From Lamellibrachia columna (lineage: Eukaryota > Annelida > Polychaeta > Sabellida > Siboglinidae), in contig OY759263.1 in NCBI GenBank assembly GCA_963662155.1, positions 42,068,599-42,132,598 on the forward strand: a stretch of DNA of 64,000 nt. Reading direction: 5' to 3'. The notes below the pieces were generated by a model. It had not been told where the DNA came from. It did no database searches and worked only from the letters and a program-made list of their open reading frames with translations. The position numbers were made by a program, and so were the translations under genes. Of this stretch, positions 48,401-63,400 are shown piece by piece; positions within the stretch are counted from its first letter, which is position 1; every line of letters begins with the position of its first letter.

Positions 48401-51400
48401 GAAAAAACAGAGGATCAGTACTGATGCCAGCCTCACTCGGACGTGAGGGACGAAGAGAAAAGTAACGACATGACAGACATGTACGACAGACATGTATGAC
48501 AGGCAAGAGCCAGTTGAGAAAGGATATGCATCTGTGTTCTTCTTGCCCAGTTTCACTGCCTCCTCCTCCTCCAACTGCAGCTTCAGGTCAGTGAATGACA
48601 CGGTCTTCGACTCAAACTTCTGGATCCATTCATTCACTGAAACAAATGGACAATCCCTCAGTGAAAACAAAGTTGCCTGTGCAAAGCATATATAGGCATA
48701 TTTTGTCACAGGTATCAGTGTCATTCAAGGAGGAGGGCTAACGTTAAATGAGGTTAAGCGTCTAAGCTCATGAGAAGAGTGACCCACTCTCACTAGCATC
48801 CTGAAACATCTATTGTAACCTACAATGCAGGGTTCTGATCAGAGCAATGCTGACTAAAAGCACTGTTGAAGTGACAAATTGAGGGTTGGTTGACAAAAAT
48901 CCAGCTGCAATGTCACAATAGGGGATGTCATTAACACTGTGTACAGGTGTATATATGGCTAAATTATACAACTTAACTCTCTGCAATTTACTGAGCAACA
49001 CAATAGGGGATGTCATTGTGTCATTAACACGGTGTACAGGCATATATATGGCTAAATTATACAACTTATCTCTCTACCACAAATCCAAACCATTCGACAT
49101 AACGACGAGTTCAGACTACAAATTTCACTTAATGCCTTCTGATGACAACAATAAATTAACAGTTGACAGATTTCATTCCGATTCTGCAGAAAGTGATATC
49201 GTACCGTCGTTCTGGGTGATCCTGCTGGGAGCTATCTGTGTGCGTGCGTGAACGATCCCACAGCGATGGGGCATCTCGTCTTCATTTGGATACTCGACGG
49301 CACTGTAGTAGTCGAAGGAGTGCACAATGCGCAGGTACATGATCATCTTGTCAAGAACCTGAAACCATGACAACAACAGTCTGTATAGGACAAGTTTCTA
49401 GTAAGCAAAGGAGAACAAACTCCTTCCTCAGTTGGTTTAGCCCGTTGTCAATCACGTTGTCAATCACGTCGTCAATCACGTTCGTTGATGTTTAAATCAG
49501 TATGAATAGTTTAAGTAACATGTACAGTCGGTTTAATAAGAGTGCAAACTTTTGTTAAAAACATCGAAGGAATTGACTGTGATTGTTAGATCGGGTAACC
49601 TGCGAAATTGTGAATAGCCTGATGAAGACTCAGTAGAACCAGACCACATTTGCCTTTTTCATAGAATTTTGACTGGCTAAAAATAATATCATAGTTTGTG
49701 TAATTATTTCATAAAAACTATATATTTTATATATATATATATATATTGTATCAACATCTTTGTCTATTTATACACCATGGATAACATAGTGTACAAATTA
49801 ATGGCATGCCCCATGCTACCTGTGGTGTCAGAAGTGGGATTCATGCCAACATTATTGTGTATTTGTACACCACAGATGACATGCCAAACACTACTGTAGA
49901 ATATGTTTCAAGGAGTTATTGTAAAGCTAGCACCCAGCGATAAAGCTACCTTGAGTAGTTCTTCATCTTTCTCCAGTGTCACCTCTGGGTTTGCTTCCTT
50001 TGGCTTGTCATCCATAGACTCTCCTTCACAACAAAACAATCAACAGGTTTGAATAAACTCCCTACATACAAATGTCGAAAGTAACAAAACGAACTGGCAT
50101 AAGCTTGTACATTCAGTTTAACAAGACTGCCAAACCATACACCCCTGAAGGCAGATGGATGAGGAAGCCAGTGGCTTATCAAGAGTCCAGCGATTATTCA
50201 TCTATGTGTAACTTGCCATTCTTTATATTTGTCAATTTTGTTTTTAAACATATTCTGCTTCAGGACAAGAACCCAGCTGCAGTGTATTGCATGTATGCAG
50301 TGTGGCCTGTCACCTTGTGTGCACAAACATTGTGCAGACACAACCAAACTACACAACCTGTGCTACAAATCCAAACCATACAACGTAACAGTGACTACCA
50401 AGTTCACATTACAAATCTCATATAAGTAGGCTGGAGAAAAAAATATATATAAGTATATACATAATTATATATAAGTACAGTGCAACACGCTTATAATGAA
50501 CACGGATACAACGAATTCACGGATATAACGAAACGGATTTTTTCTCTATCTTTTCCATTATAAGCGTTCACGCATATTATGAACACGGGTATAACGAATT
50601 CACGTTTATTACGAACACCTTTTCCCGAACAAATTTTGCTGTAGAACGAATTTCTGTCCAACTGAAAATCGACCAGTTGTTCGCAAATACTTTCCGTCCA
50701 TGACCTGGAAGCCATGCCATGGCCGCGTAGAGCGCCAGTGACAAAGTAATTAGGTCAATGAGGAAAATCATCAAAGGTGATTGTTAGCTGCCCACTAAGC
50801 TATGTTTAAATAAACATTGGTGTGAATCCGACCCATCTCCTGCTGAGCAGATAAAGAACATCGCCGATGTTTCGACAGGCTGCGCAATATATGACAGTTC
50901 ATTCGTAACAGGGCTACGCATATTCATGTCATTCTGAGTGTGTTGTACAATAAGTACTGTACTTACTTTTGCTCCATCCTGCCACAGTTCGTGTTTTAGT
51001 GTGCTTGGACGCGGCGTGATATTCACGAAATTGTAAAGCTACATAATAATAAACTGACTGCTTCAACAGTCGCATGTTCCATCTGCACCACTACCTGCAC
51101 CACCACGTACCCATGAGAGCCTCTTCCTCCGCGCTCCCTTCATCCACAAGGAAGTCTGTGACGTTCTTCAAGACGGGATTCTTTGACACCATTCCAAAGC
51201 TCATCTGTACGAGACCAGAAGAGTGAGAGAAATAAAGACATTCAGCAATCTTGGGAATCCTCAATTCAAGAGTCAAGACTACCGACTCACGTGAAACATA
51301 AAGACCTCATTGGTAATGCTTTCCTGCAGGATTCATAAAATCCAGTAATGCACTACTGTTGGGCTTCTGAGACGCAACAATAATATAGTATTTTGCCGAC

Positions 51401-54400
51401 TTTTAGGAGCCAGTCAGGCCCCCAGATTTGAAACCTTTGGGGACCCAGCCGTGAATCCAAGGGCCTACAATCCCCTGGGGCCCCGTTAAATTCGAACCCT
51501 GACTGTGCAATAACTCTTGATGATCCTCGGTGCAACATAGTGAGACCATGGTTTATTTCTTGAGGATCTTCACAGTGCACCAGATGATTTACCACCTCAA
51601 AGGATATTTTACTTTTTAAATTATGGTTTTGCTTTAACCAGGCACACTTGAAAAACTGCAAATAAATTTGTAAGGATTGTTTTTTCGTAAGGCATGCTCT
51701 TCTTTTTTGCACTCTATGCAACACACATATCAATTGGAAGAAATGCAACTATCTCAAAAGATGACCCATCTCGGCCATTTGATTCCGTAGTGCATTGCAT
51801 TGTGGGAAGGCCTACCCTTGCTACACTGACCTGTTTCTCCTTGTCTTGTTTCTCATCGCTCTCGTCCCAGATGTTCCACTTGTGGTCAAGATTCTGAATA
51901 ATTTTTGCCGCATGTTTAATGTCAGCCTTTGCCACAGGGCGGTGCGCCACAATGCCGTTCACAGGTCTAACTCGCTGTTTTAGCTCGCGGTTCACGATCG
52001 CTCCCATCTCGCAATCGCGTAGCTGATGACAAACATAGGTGATTACAAATAATGATGCATGGAATCTATCACTCAATGATTCATATGACCAGGAAAATGT
52101 TCAGAGCACACATATTACAGATGCAGTGTCATTGACAGGACTGGGAACAATTAAACAAAAACAAATTAATTACTTTTCATTTCAATAACTATTAGTTATA
52201 AAATGTTCAAATCAATGACACCATTTAAATTAGACACATTATGCCGGACCAACTGTTTATTCAAAAAGCTTATTCAGTATCTCTTAATTATATGTTGTCA
52301 ATATTCCTTTGATTATGTTAAGAACTTCATTTTCAACTTGTGCGAGGCAGTACTTTTGTTGCAGTTATATAAAAGAAAACAATTATGGCATTATTTCTAA
52401 ACCAGAAACAATTACAAATACATAATTTTTTATTATACCTATTTAGGGGTCATCGCATAAGTTCACAAAGTCCAAAAAACCGCAGTGTTTAGCACTAGTT
52501 GAGACCAACCCCCGCCCCCGCAATACGTGGTGAGGGACATAAGATAAAGCGCATATTGACAATCAAAACACATTTGTTTGGCACGCAAAATGTGGTGACA
52601 CCTAAACCACCACCCACTAATAGGTAATACTCTACGAACTTATGCCACCATCCCTGTTACTGTTATAATAAATAGCATCAAAATAGAAATGAAACAGTCA
52701 GCCCATGACTAACATCAAATATACTGTTAAATCCACTGTGACATCACTATAGAATGGACAAATATTCGCAGTCCAAATGCTGTCAGGTTCTAATGACAAA
52801 GCTTCGTCACCACCACTAACCCTGGGCACGAACACACAGCCTAGTATCGTGTAGTATGGTCACTGCATCAGCTGCTGCCAAAACTAGCTCCGATAATGGG
52901 GCAATGCACCTTGTCTAGGCGGATACTGGCACTACACATGACATCATCATCTTCATTTGTATTAATTTCCTGGCAGTTGAAAACACAGGTTCAATTCACT
53001 TACACGGATGTTAGTGAGAGTCCAGCAGATTTCGCGTATGTTCACTGTCCTGTCAAACGTGACCCAACCGCGTCGGAAGAAGCGCCGCTCTGGCTGTGGG
53101 TCCTGCAGGGCCACTCGCAGGAAGCCGGGGTATTTCTTGCACATCTGTCGGCACGGACACAACCAGTCGTGACAACACACAATGTTCACATCTGTCTCAC
53201 AATAAACAGTTTCCGCCATATATTCCTGACTCCGTATGCTTAATGCTTAATGTATAGTTTATAAGTTTAACATATCTCATACAGTATCAGCTAAACGTTT
53301 GAAGTGGTGAAATTGCCCACTAAGCATTAGAGTATTTATTGGCCTTCAAGGTGACACTGTGTAGTGCTACATCGCACAGCAAATTGATAGTGGTGTAGGC
53401 AAAAGTGTTTTGTGGCATAAAGCATTATACGCCATGTTGTTGACTGATGAGATAATGACTTTCTTATTTATCACTTAAACTGTGCAACAAAAAACACAAA
53501 ACACACAAATTGGATACAACACAATTTGTAGATAAACATTTCATATATATATGAAGTCACACGGTCAAAACATTTGGGAATGTGTAGGGATGTTCAGTAC
53601 TTTTGGGAATGTGTAGGGATGTTCAGAACATTTGGGAATGTGTAGGGATGTTCAGTACATTTGGGAATGTGTAGGGATGTTCAGCTGTTCAATTGTCAAA
53701 TGTACTGAACATCCCTACACATTCCCAAAAATACTGAACATCCCTACACATTCCCAAATGTACTGAACACCCCTACACATTCCCAAAAGTACTGAACATC
53801 CCTACACATTCCCAAATGTACTGAACACCCCTACACATTCCCAAAAGTACTGAACATCCCTACACATTCAAAAAAGTACTGAACATTTGATAAACTCACA
53901 GCTTCGACTTCTTGCTTAGTGATTGATGGCGCAAGGTTGCGCAGGAAGATGGAACATGTCTTGTGCAGTGCTCGTGGCCTCGTGTCCTCTGCCTCTGCAG
54001 TACCATTCTGGTCTTTTGTATCTTCGTCTTTGTCATCACCTTTATTTTGTGCTGACAGACAGAATGAGATGTACTTTAGCATCACATTATCTAGTCCATC
54101 ACAAATCACCTACACAGCAACTGTAACAAGAAAACTGCAATACTGGCTCTTCAACATAGGCACCTGGCAATGCAAATATAAAGCACATTACACGTTTTTG
54201 CTTTACAGCATTTTACTAATTTGCACAAGAGAAATTTGGGGGACACTTCAAGAGAGTAATTGCAATTTATCTGTATAATGTAACAATAATCAACTGTAAT
54301 AAATTGTTGTAATTGATTACACCATACAACCAAAGCTTTTTTATAACTACACTGGAACCTGACAAAAATCTCACTCCCATTTAAATCTTACCCACTACCA

Positions 54401-57400
54401 ATACTACACACGTCAATTATATATAGATTCACAAGATACAGTATGTAATAACACTAGCACTTTTCCCAGATTTTAATATAGCGGTTCAGTATTGAATCGC
54501 TTAATATTGAATTGCTTATTGTCAAAGAATACTCACATTCCTTTTTGCTTAGTTCACCTGCCTTCCCTGGAGGTGGAGACACTGGGTTGCCTCCAAGAAT
54601 GACAGGATCGATGGATCTCACTGCCTCCTCCACACCTGTGGAAATAGTATTGGTTTATATTGAAATGTTCCTAGTTTGTCCATTGATTTCATCAAAACTA
54701 AATAACACATTCGAAAGAACAAGGTAGCATTTTTTGCGAAATGATTCTAAAACAAGACAAGTAAAAATTGAATAGCATTTTACACATCAAATTATATTAA
54801 TAAATCTTTAGTCAGAACTCACCAGGCGGCGCTGGCTCTGGCTCCGAGTCGGAGAATGAGGAGCTGTCCGAGTCTGAACTGCTCCGGTAGTCATACTCAT
54901 CTGTCTTGTCTCGCTTTCGTTTCTTGTCGTTCTTCTCCTTGACGTTGTTAGCCTGGCAACACGAGTGGCAACTTGGTATGACAAAATATATTACGGCAGC
55001 AAAATCTATTACTTTCTATGAATTGAATACATGGTTCCAGCATACAGTAATATCAGAACGCAGCACACGGTGGCACACAGCAATATGATGAATAGTGGTC
55101 TGGCAGTAGAATGCTGTGTCTTTCAGATGAGACACTGATAGACATATGTGCCTTCTATCTGGTGTCTATGTCAGGGGAATAAAAAGATCCCATACAATGG
55201 GAAAAAACCTGTTGTAGACTCACAAAGTTGTTCTCTAACCCACCATGTGTATGTATGTATGTATGTATGTATGTATGTATGTATGTATGTATGTATGTAT
55301 GTATGTATGTATGTATGTATGCATGCGTGTATGTACGGTGCGAGTGCACACAGCTCGACAGTACTCTAGTCACATAATACATGACTAACACTGAGGTGAG
55401 CTATATTGGAAGAAGAAAAGGACTCAAGCATACCACGTTCTCTGTGCTGTTCTTCCTCGCCTTCTGTGACGAGGGGTCTGCGTCGACATCCTTCTTCTCC
55501 CCGTCCTCGAGATCCTCCGCTATCTGCAGCGGTTCCTGCAGAGACAAGTCAACATTCATAACACAAATCTATTACGCCTAAATCCTTTAAAACCAGAACT
55601 CAGAGGTGCATCTCGAAATCGGTATGCCAAGTTAAGGTTGTCAACAGATGGGTGATTACACTATGGAGGTGTGTGTGTGTGCGTGTGCGTGTTTTGCACA
55701 TGTAAAATCACTGTCTATACTTGTACATATGTATATATTCACTAACGTCATTATGATTATTGTCTAGATGATTTTGTTTCTTGTTTCTTTCTCATGTTAT
55801 TTATTGTTTTCTTGGGTCAAATAAAGGTTTTCGTGAAGTGATCACTGTACCACTTACCAGACTTGGGCTCCATTACATTATATCAATTCTAATTACACCT
55901 CCAAAATACCACCAATTCCACATAGAAATAACAGTATGTCAACAGAGTAACCATAGACATACTCAGTGCCAAAAATAACATATATCTTAGAGCAGCTTTG
56001 TTTAATTTTGGCAAATTATGATACGTAATGGCAATCACATATGATATACCCAGCATAAAATATTTTATTAATTATTTGTAGTGAATTATATGTAGTTGAA
56101 AAAATTTACTGAAAAATAAGAAATATTAATTACATTTTCACCAATTCCAATTACTTTTAAAAACATAACAACAATTCCCATGTAAGTGAGCCCAAGTCTT
56201 CCAATTACCTCAGGAATATTCTCTTCCTGGTCCTCTTTTTCCTCGTCCTGTTGTGAAGATTCACTCTTCTGTCGCTCCTTCTTGTCAAATGTGATTCGTA
56301 TTGGAGTTTTCACCGTCTCAGTGCTACAGTGCAGTTTGAAAGCATGCAAAATTTAGTTCCCCAAACTGAGTAGAATAGAATGATTTATTTGACCCTGAGT
56401 AACAATTCTGCTAATACATATAACCATGGTAAATTAGTATGAAAAAATACGAATATATAAAAAAAATAATAATACCAGTATCAATAGACAGGTAATAGAA
56501 TAGCGAGGGAGACTCCTCTAAGACTTAGTCTCTCTCATGGAGTCACCCCTTATACTAAGTTAATTGGTCAAACAAAGTATTTCTTCTCATAAAACTAGAA
56601 AAAGTATCGTTTCCTTTTTCGGGAACCAAATTCTGGGACTCGGTTCATCTTCTGCTTGCGAGCATGTGAAGTACTAAGTCCCAGAGTTGAGTTCCTGAAG
56701 AAAGCAGCCAATGATAAGCAAACTTGAATAGTTTGCTGAAAAGAAAATCTACATTATTCTTACAACTTGATGAATATTTTCACAAATAGGAGTTCCCCAA
56801 AGTTGGATAATTTTTTATATTTACACACTTGAGATTTCAAGTCAACCAATGATAAAACAAGTTTGTAGATAACTATCGAAATGACATATCACTATTTTCA
56901 TACACAGAAAGTAAATGATTTGACAAATACGTCATAATTTAATGTGTTTCGTGGTTTTTAATTAAAGTTAGAAAACTGCCTGCAATGTTTTGGTTGGGTA
57001 TTGCTGCTTGCCAACATGTCATCCTGATAAAGCCAAGTACACATACTGCGTAACATCCTTCCACTTAGTAAACAAAAACTATTACAATGAAAAATTCTTG
57101 TGAAGCACACAGAAAAACAGCCTTCGAGATTAATGCATACATTATCATAATCCAACTTCTTTGAAATACAATTCTTGTTACACTTACTGTGAAATTAAAA
57201 GATTTTGAGAGCCATTGTTATCAAAGCCCTGCTGTTGTAGCTGTCACCCAGCAATAAAACTGACCATACTAAAATGTAGACAGGTGTCACATTCAGCTGC
57301 TGTAATAAATGATTATTTCTAATATCACAATACAATACCAAACTATCAGTCCACATTTTTGTATTATGTTTGGTCTTCTTACTCTACGCTAAACTCACTA

Positions 57401-60400
57401 ACTGGTATTATTTTATAAATATAACATGAACAGACATTAGTGCTAGCATGGGTATATTTCCAGATACCTTTTGATAGCACATATTGATAACAGGATTTGC
57501 ATTATAATTCTCAAGTCATTGCTACAACGAATAAAACAAATTAATCTGTCAGTACTAGGTCCTAACCTCTTTTCTGTTGGCGTTTCCCCTTTCTGTTGTG
57601 ATTCGGAGTTAGTGCGGCTGCGAGAACCGCCATCTTGCTGCTGTGATGACTGTTTCTCTTCAACGTGGTCAAGGATTTTAAGGTCCTCCTCATCTCCTCC
57701 CTCCATCAGGATGACCGCTACAACGGGGACGGGGGGTGAATAAAGGATGACAATGCTATGAATCCATGCGATTCTCGGAATCGTAACACATAAAAATGTT
57801 GTGCTAATGCTATTAAATTATTTTAATTTGGGCCCGGTCGAAATGTGGCATAAAAGGTCAAATTGGTCCGGCTCTATGTACTATAACCCCAAAGTTATTC
57901 ACACATTCACAAGTTACCCGATCTAATGATCAACATAAATTGATTCAATTCATTTGATGATTTTAACAAAAGTATGCACTCTTTTAATAAACCGACTGTG
58001 TATATTACTTTCTATTCTCACACTACATATTTGAAAATCGATGGGTTAAGGTTGCATGTCAGTTCATGTTTTAATTTTTTCCCTCATAACATGCCAAGAA
58101 ATATTGAGCTGAACATCGGAACATACCTTCTGGTTACTGGGATTCCAGTACTCATCAGTATTATATCTACCTAACTAAATCATGTTCTTAAGGTGGCTGG
58201 GGTGGCTATTATATGCTTGTCTTGAATTGACTAGTTTCAGTAGAAGATTTTAAGATAAATTAACCATTTCTTCATAGATTGTAGTTGAAATACTATATAA
58301 AATTCCAGATTAATAAAAATTTTAGTTTTTGATTTATTTAACTACGTTGCAAGATTTAAAAAAATTTTGTAAATGGGAAAAAATAGCCACAAAATGTGAA
58401 ATTATATCGTTTTGAGAAAATGCCCAAAGAAATTAATGACATACATATATGTATGACAGTGTCACCGATAACTTTAAAGTTGATTTTGATTAACATTTTC
58501 ATTTATTTAATGTTACAAGATTAAAAATTTTTTTTTGCAAATGTAAAAAAAGCCACAAAATTATATCGTTTTGAGAAAATCCCCAAAGAAAGAAATGGCA
58601 CATATAAGTATGACAGTGTCCTTAAGGTTGATTTTGGTTAACATAAACGACTTACGTCTGCTACACCACCATGAATGAATTAAGCAAAAGTTGAATGCTT
58701 AAAGTGGCGGTGTATTTTTGACACAAACCCTTCACCAATCGCAATTCCAAATCATGTATAGTTGCATACATGTAAGACGCATTCATGTGCTAAATTGCAG
58801 TGTCGTAAGTGTTGTATTTTTTATAAACAATTGAATTAGAAAAGGTTTCCTGATTGTTAGTGATAACAGAAATGTCGATACGCGTATCATGCTTGAAATG
58901 TGATGATTTTCACTGACGTTTTACATATTGTTGACAAAACATAATTGTAATATCGACGTCCCCTTAATTTGCTGCCACAATCTGTATTTATGATGTGTTG
59001 TCGACTACGATATCAGGTTATGCCATCCATCTGACAAACACACGTGGCAGGGTGTGTTTACCATCATTTTGACTGGCCCATTATCCGGCGTGATCACTAG
59101 GTCGGGGTCACAGGCTGTTTCCGTTATTATAACTTATAGGTTCAAAGGCTCAATAAATTAAATTAGCACTGATATTTGCTGGTTTAAGGACATGACTTAG
59201 TTACGTAGATATAAAACTGATGTGTACTGGAATCACAGTAACCAGACGATATGTTCCGCATTCACGGTGAACGAATATAGCTGGTTCAAACATCGTAGCA
59301 CTCGCAGTCGTTACTATGTAAACATTGTCAGCATTTCTAAGAAATCAGGAAGATTTCCAAAAGGACTATTTTTTAAAAGATGGATTGGCGAAATATGACG
59401 TTAGTGCCAGGTGATTATTTGTGGTGTCAACGTTCAGTTCAATATTTCTGGCATGTTATGAAAAAAAAAATCCTCTGACACACTAGCCGTCCCAGCTACC
59501 TTAAACTGGCAAATATTGGCACTAACATAGTGTATTGTGCCTTTGAAGCTACAACGGAAATGGCAAGTAGATGTAACCTGGTGACCCCACCAGAAAACGG
59601 GCCAATCAAAATGATCGTAAATATGCTACGCCATATGTATGTCAGACGGCTGATTTGTTTGGGGGTTTTCTCAAAATTATTATTTGTAGATATTTTTTTC
59701 GTATTTACAAAAAAATTTAAATCATGAAACATCACCAAATAAATGAAAAACTAAGTTTTATTAATCTGGAGTATTATTGAGTATTTAAACTTCAATTTGT
59801 GAAGAAATGGTTTGTTTATCTTAAAAACATTTACTGAAACAACTCAATTCAAAACAAGCATAGAATAACCACCTCAGCTTCATTAAATGAATTGAGAAGG
59901 AAATCATAAAAGTAGCTCAGAGACATTAGTCAGTGTTTGACATTGACTACAGAATAGCTACTGCAAACTTGCCGAAAAGTTCTGGCGTCCAGCCACTCAC
60001 CTGCATCCAACAGCTTGACCAGTACATCAGAGTGGTCAATATCAAGGGACACACCATCCAGATATCCCAACTCCACGATCTTGGAGAACACATCATTACG
60101 GCGCTTCAGAGCTGCACGAGCTTCTTCACGCCGCTGCACGCATTCTTCAGGGTGGTATTTAGAGCGGAACCTAGGTAAACAGACAGCAACGGTTAGTAAT
60201 AGGCACAGGGCTTTCTTGGCTGATTAGACAAACTGACGAGATTCAGGTGGCAACTTTCATTTGGCATTAGATACATATAATATTTAGGTCCAGACTTAGG
60301 AAAATGTCACGAGGATCAAGTTACAAGGACTTATACAATCTTATGAGTTTAAGTGTTGAGTGACAAACATAGAACTCTTGTGTTTGAGATGCATCTGGAA

Positions 60401-63400
60401 AGCACAGGAAATAATTGGGAAAACCCGGACATCCTTATCTGATTTTAATAAAGTTACTTGATTTGATCTGGTTAAACTTCCTACGTAAAGTGTACATTAG
60501 CAGCACACTTTGTGTGGGCAGTGGATTCTCTAATCTGTCTTCACATGATGCTGAATTGCATTCCGGCGCATGGGAATCGTCATAAAATTTCTCAAGACTG
60601 ACTGTGACCAGACTGCTGAAAAGGAACACATCTGCACATCCTGCGTCACCGATAGCACAGAGCAGGACCACAGAATAGTTATCCAGGATCATCTTACCCG
60701 CATGCATCCGGCCTCGATCGCGCACTGCCGACTGCGTGAGTCACCAGACGGTGAGCGCACAAGCATATGCGTTTGATTGGTTCCCTAACAACTGACCTGA
60801 CCTCGATTCAACAACAACTAAGCTGTACTGGGCAAAGCACAGCGCCTACGCTAACATTAGCTGTCGCATTCGCCTGTTTCTTCCTCCTCTTCTTGATCCA
60901 TCACAAGGAACAATACAATCGCAGTTGTGCATCAAACACACACACTATACGGACATTTCATCATACACATCGGTGGTGTAAAGTTATACGATGGCGAATT
61001 TCATGACGACACGGTCTCTTCATTGAAGGCGGTAGGCTTGAAGAAAAACAATGATTAAGTGCCATAAATATGCAATAATAGGCAGTGTTGTCTGTGCATA
61101 TGTTTAGCTATCTTAATTTTCGTTGTTACTGGTAAATCAGTGCAGTTATCTGACGAAAGCCATCTAACAAATCTACTGAAGACTGAACATGTCAAACAAA
61201 CCTAAACGCAAGTTCCAATAAATATGGGATTTACTGGAAACTCGATAAGATCAGGAGTTCATCCTACCACAATTGCATTCACAGTCATGCAGTGAGTTTG
61301 TTCAACATATATAGTTTGAAACCATATTGTAATCTTTGCATAAATATCTGCTGAGCAACTTTTCACCCTGCATGAATGTGAACACAATCACGTCATACAC
61401 TAGAGGTAAATACACAAGTGTTCTGACAGGCCTTAAAATTAGCAGTTGCCACTCATAAGAGAATGTGCAAAGATAAAGGTTGAATATTACATGTACGAAC
61501 ATATTTTTTTTAACTGCACAAAACATTAAATACAATAAAATAATATAGCATTAAATTGAATAAAATGAATGAATAAAATTAAGCCTGGACCTGTATCGTA
61601 AGATATAAAAAGGAATAGGTGCAATTTTAAAATACACAATACAATGTTAATATAAAATTACCTCTACCACTCGGTTATTTACAAGTAAAACGCAGAAAAT
61701 TATCAAATAAATCTTGCAGTTCTGCATACCATTATATTGCATGAAATTGTAAATTTTGCAAGAGGTGCTGACAGTGGTTTTGTTTTTGCCAATAAATCCC
61801 TATATTAACTGATTTTTATCAAATCGGCCCCAAACACTAGTTAACAGTGTAATGTTAAGCCCTGTGAGAACACACCATAGTCGTTGTTGGGGGGGGGTGA
61901 GGGAGGGTGAAGCACAAGAACATCACAGCCAAGAGAGACAGCAGCACAATAAAACATCTTTACCAACATATCTGCAGAGTGACTATAGACAAGTTGACAA
62001 AAACAGCATTTGCTAAAGGCACAGACACCCCTATATGGGGCAATGGCGGGTTTATACTACGAAAACATGCAGAGCATACTTACAGCCACACTGTACACAG
62101 CACAAGACCCTTGACTTATATGACCTCAACATAACCCTGGCAGCAACAGTCTGCCGCCAAATTAGTAATTTTAATGCATCTGATGTCTTGTTTGTTTCAC
62201 AACACAAACAATAAGCCATATATAGTGTGTGCGGCTTTGGGCTGACAGATTTAAGACCTTTATAAGACCAACACTTCAATTTTGTCTAAACATCCTCTAG
62301 GATCCATTCATTAATTTGGTGATTAAATTGTATCATTTGATTAAAGAAACATCGCTCAGTGATATGCAGCCCATTCGAATCATAGCCTATGTTAAAAAAC
62401 ATAGTTTAGTGAAATCAAATTTAAGACTTTTGTTTACAAATTCCCATTTTTAAGACCGTTGCAAGGCTATAAGAAAACAAGTTCCAATTTAAGACATTTT
62501 AAGACTTTTCAAGACTCTGCATATCCCGTCTATAGACTGTGTAGCTGTAAGCAGTGATTTAACTACTCTAGTAACTACAACAGCAGCAGCTTTACGAGCA
62601 GCATTAAGACCTCATCATGGCTTACCATTCCTCCTCCTTGTGCAGCATGAAGAAGTCACTGATCTGCTGGCGTCGGAAGTCGACCTTGTACTCGTTGAAC
62701 TTACGGATCGCATCCTCATCGCTGATGTTATCGTCCTGTGACGCGAGGAACTGTTTGAAGGTCATCAGTGGCGGCTGTGTTGGGAAGTCTATCATGTCTG
62801 CAGCAGGCCTGTCGACACACACAATGCAGCAACCCGCCGCTGGGTTATCACAGTACCACACCAGCGACACAGACTGCCTCTTAGCCTCCTCATCACCACA
62901 AATGGCAAATTACAGAAATCTTAAAGGTCCCTCCTCAATTCGATCGTCTCGTTTCAGATTCATTTCACCAAAAAACCACACATTTAGCATCAACTTTGAC
63001 ATACCAGCTCATTTGAAAAAAAATTCTGCCAAAAAAAGTGGTCAGGTTCTATATACCTAGTATAAGGCTAATCACACTTTCACAGCTACCTGATCTACCA
63101 ATTAAAGTTACCTGATCATTAAACTCACAGACGCAGACTAGAGCTTAAATATTGTTTCTTTGGTGCATAGAGTGAGAATTTACAATCCCTTGGGAACAAT
63201 TGCTTGTGTATTCCAGGTTAACCACCGTCTCCCCCAAGAGAGCCAATTACTTGTTTATACAGCTGAGCAAACGGAAATAAAGAGGACATACAAACTGAGG
63301 TAAAGAGGACATACAAACTGAGGTAAAGAGGACATACAAACTGAGGTAAAGAGGACATACAAACTGAGGTAAAGAGGACATACAAACTGAGGTAAAGAGG

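Larger units (their letters stand above)
46870..48527 (-). promoter_or_regulatory. U12-type AT-AC intron of SRRT
   Basis: In transcript orientation the intron starts ATATCCTTTC at 48527 and ends TGCAC at 46870. The motif TTCCTTGAC at 46888-46880 is an exact match to the U12 branch-site consensus TTCCTTRAC; its A (46881) is 11 nt before the intron end. Joining the exons as phase 2 restores GCC (Ala) and gives [17 protein letters not shown], aligned with the vertebrate protein. No GT donor works at this junction. Confidence 0.9.
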
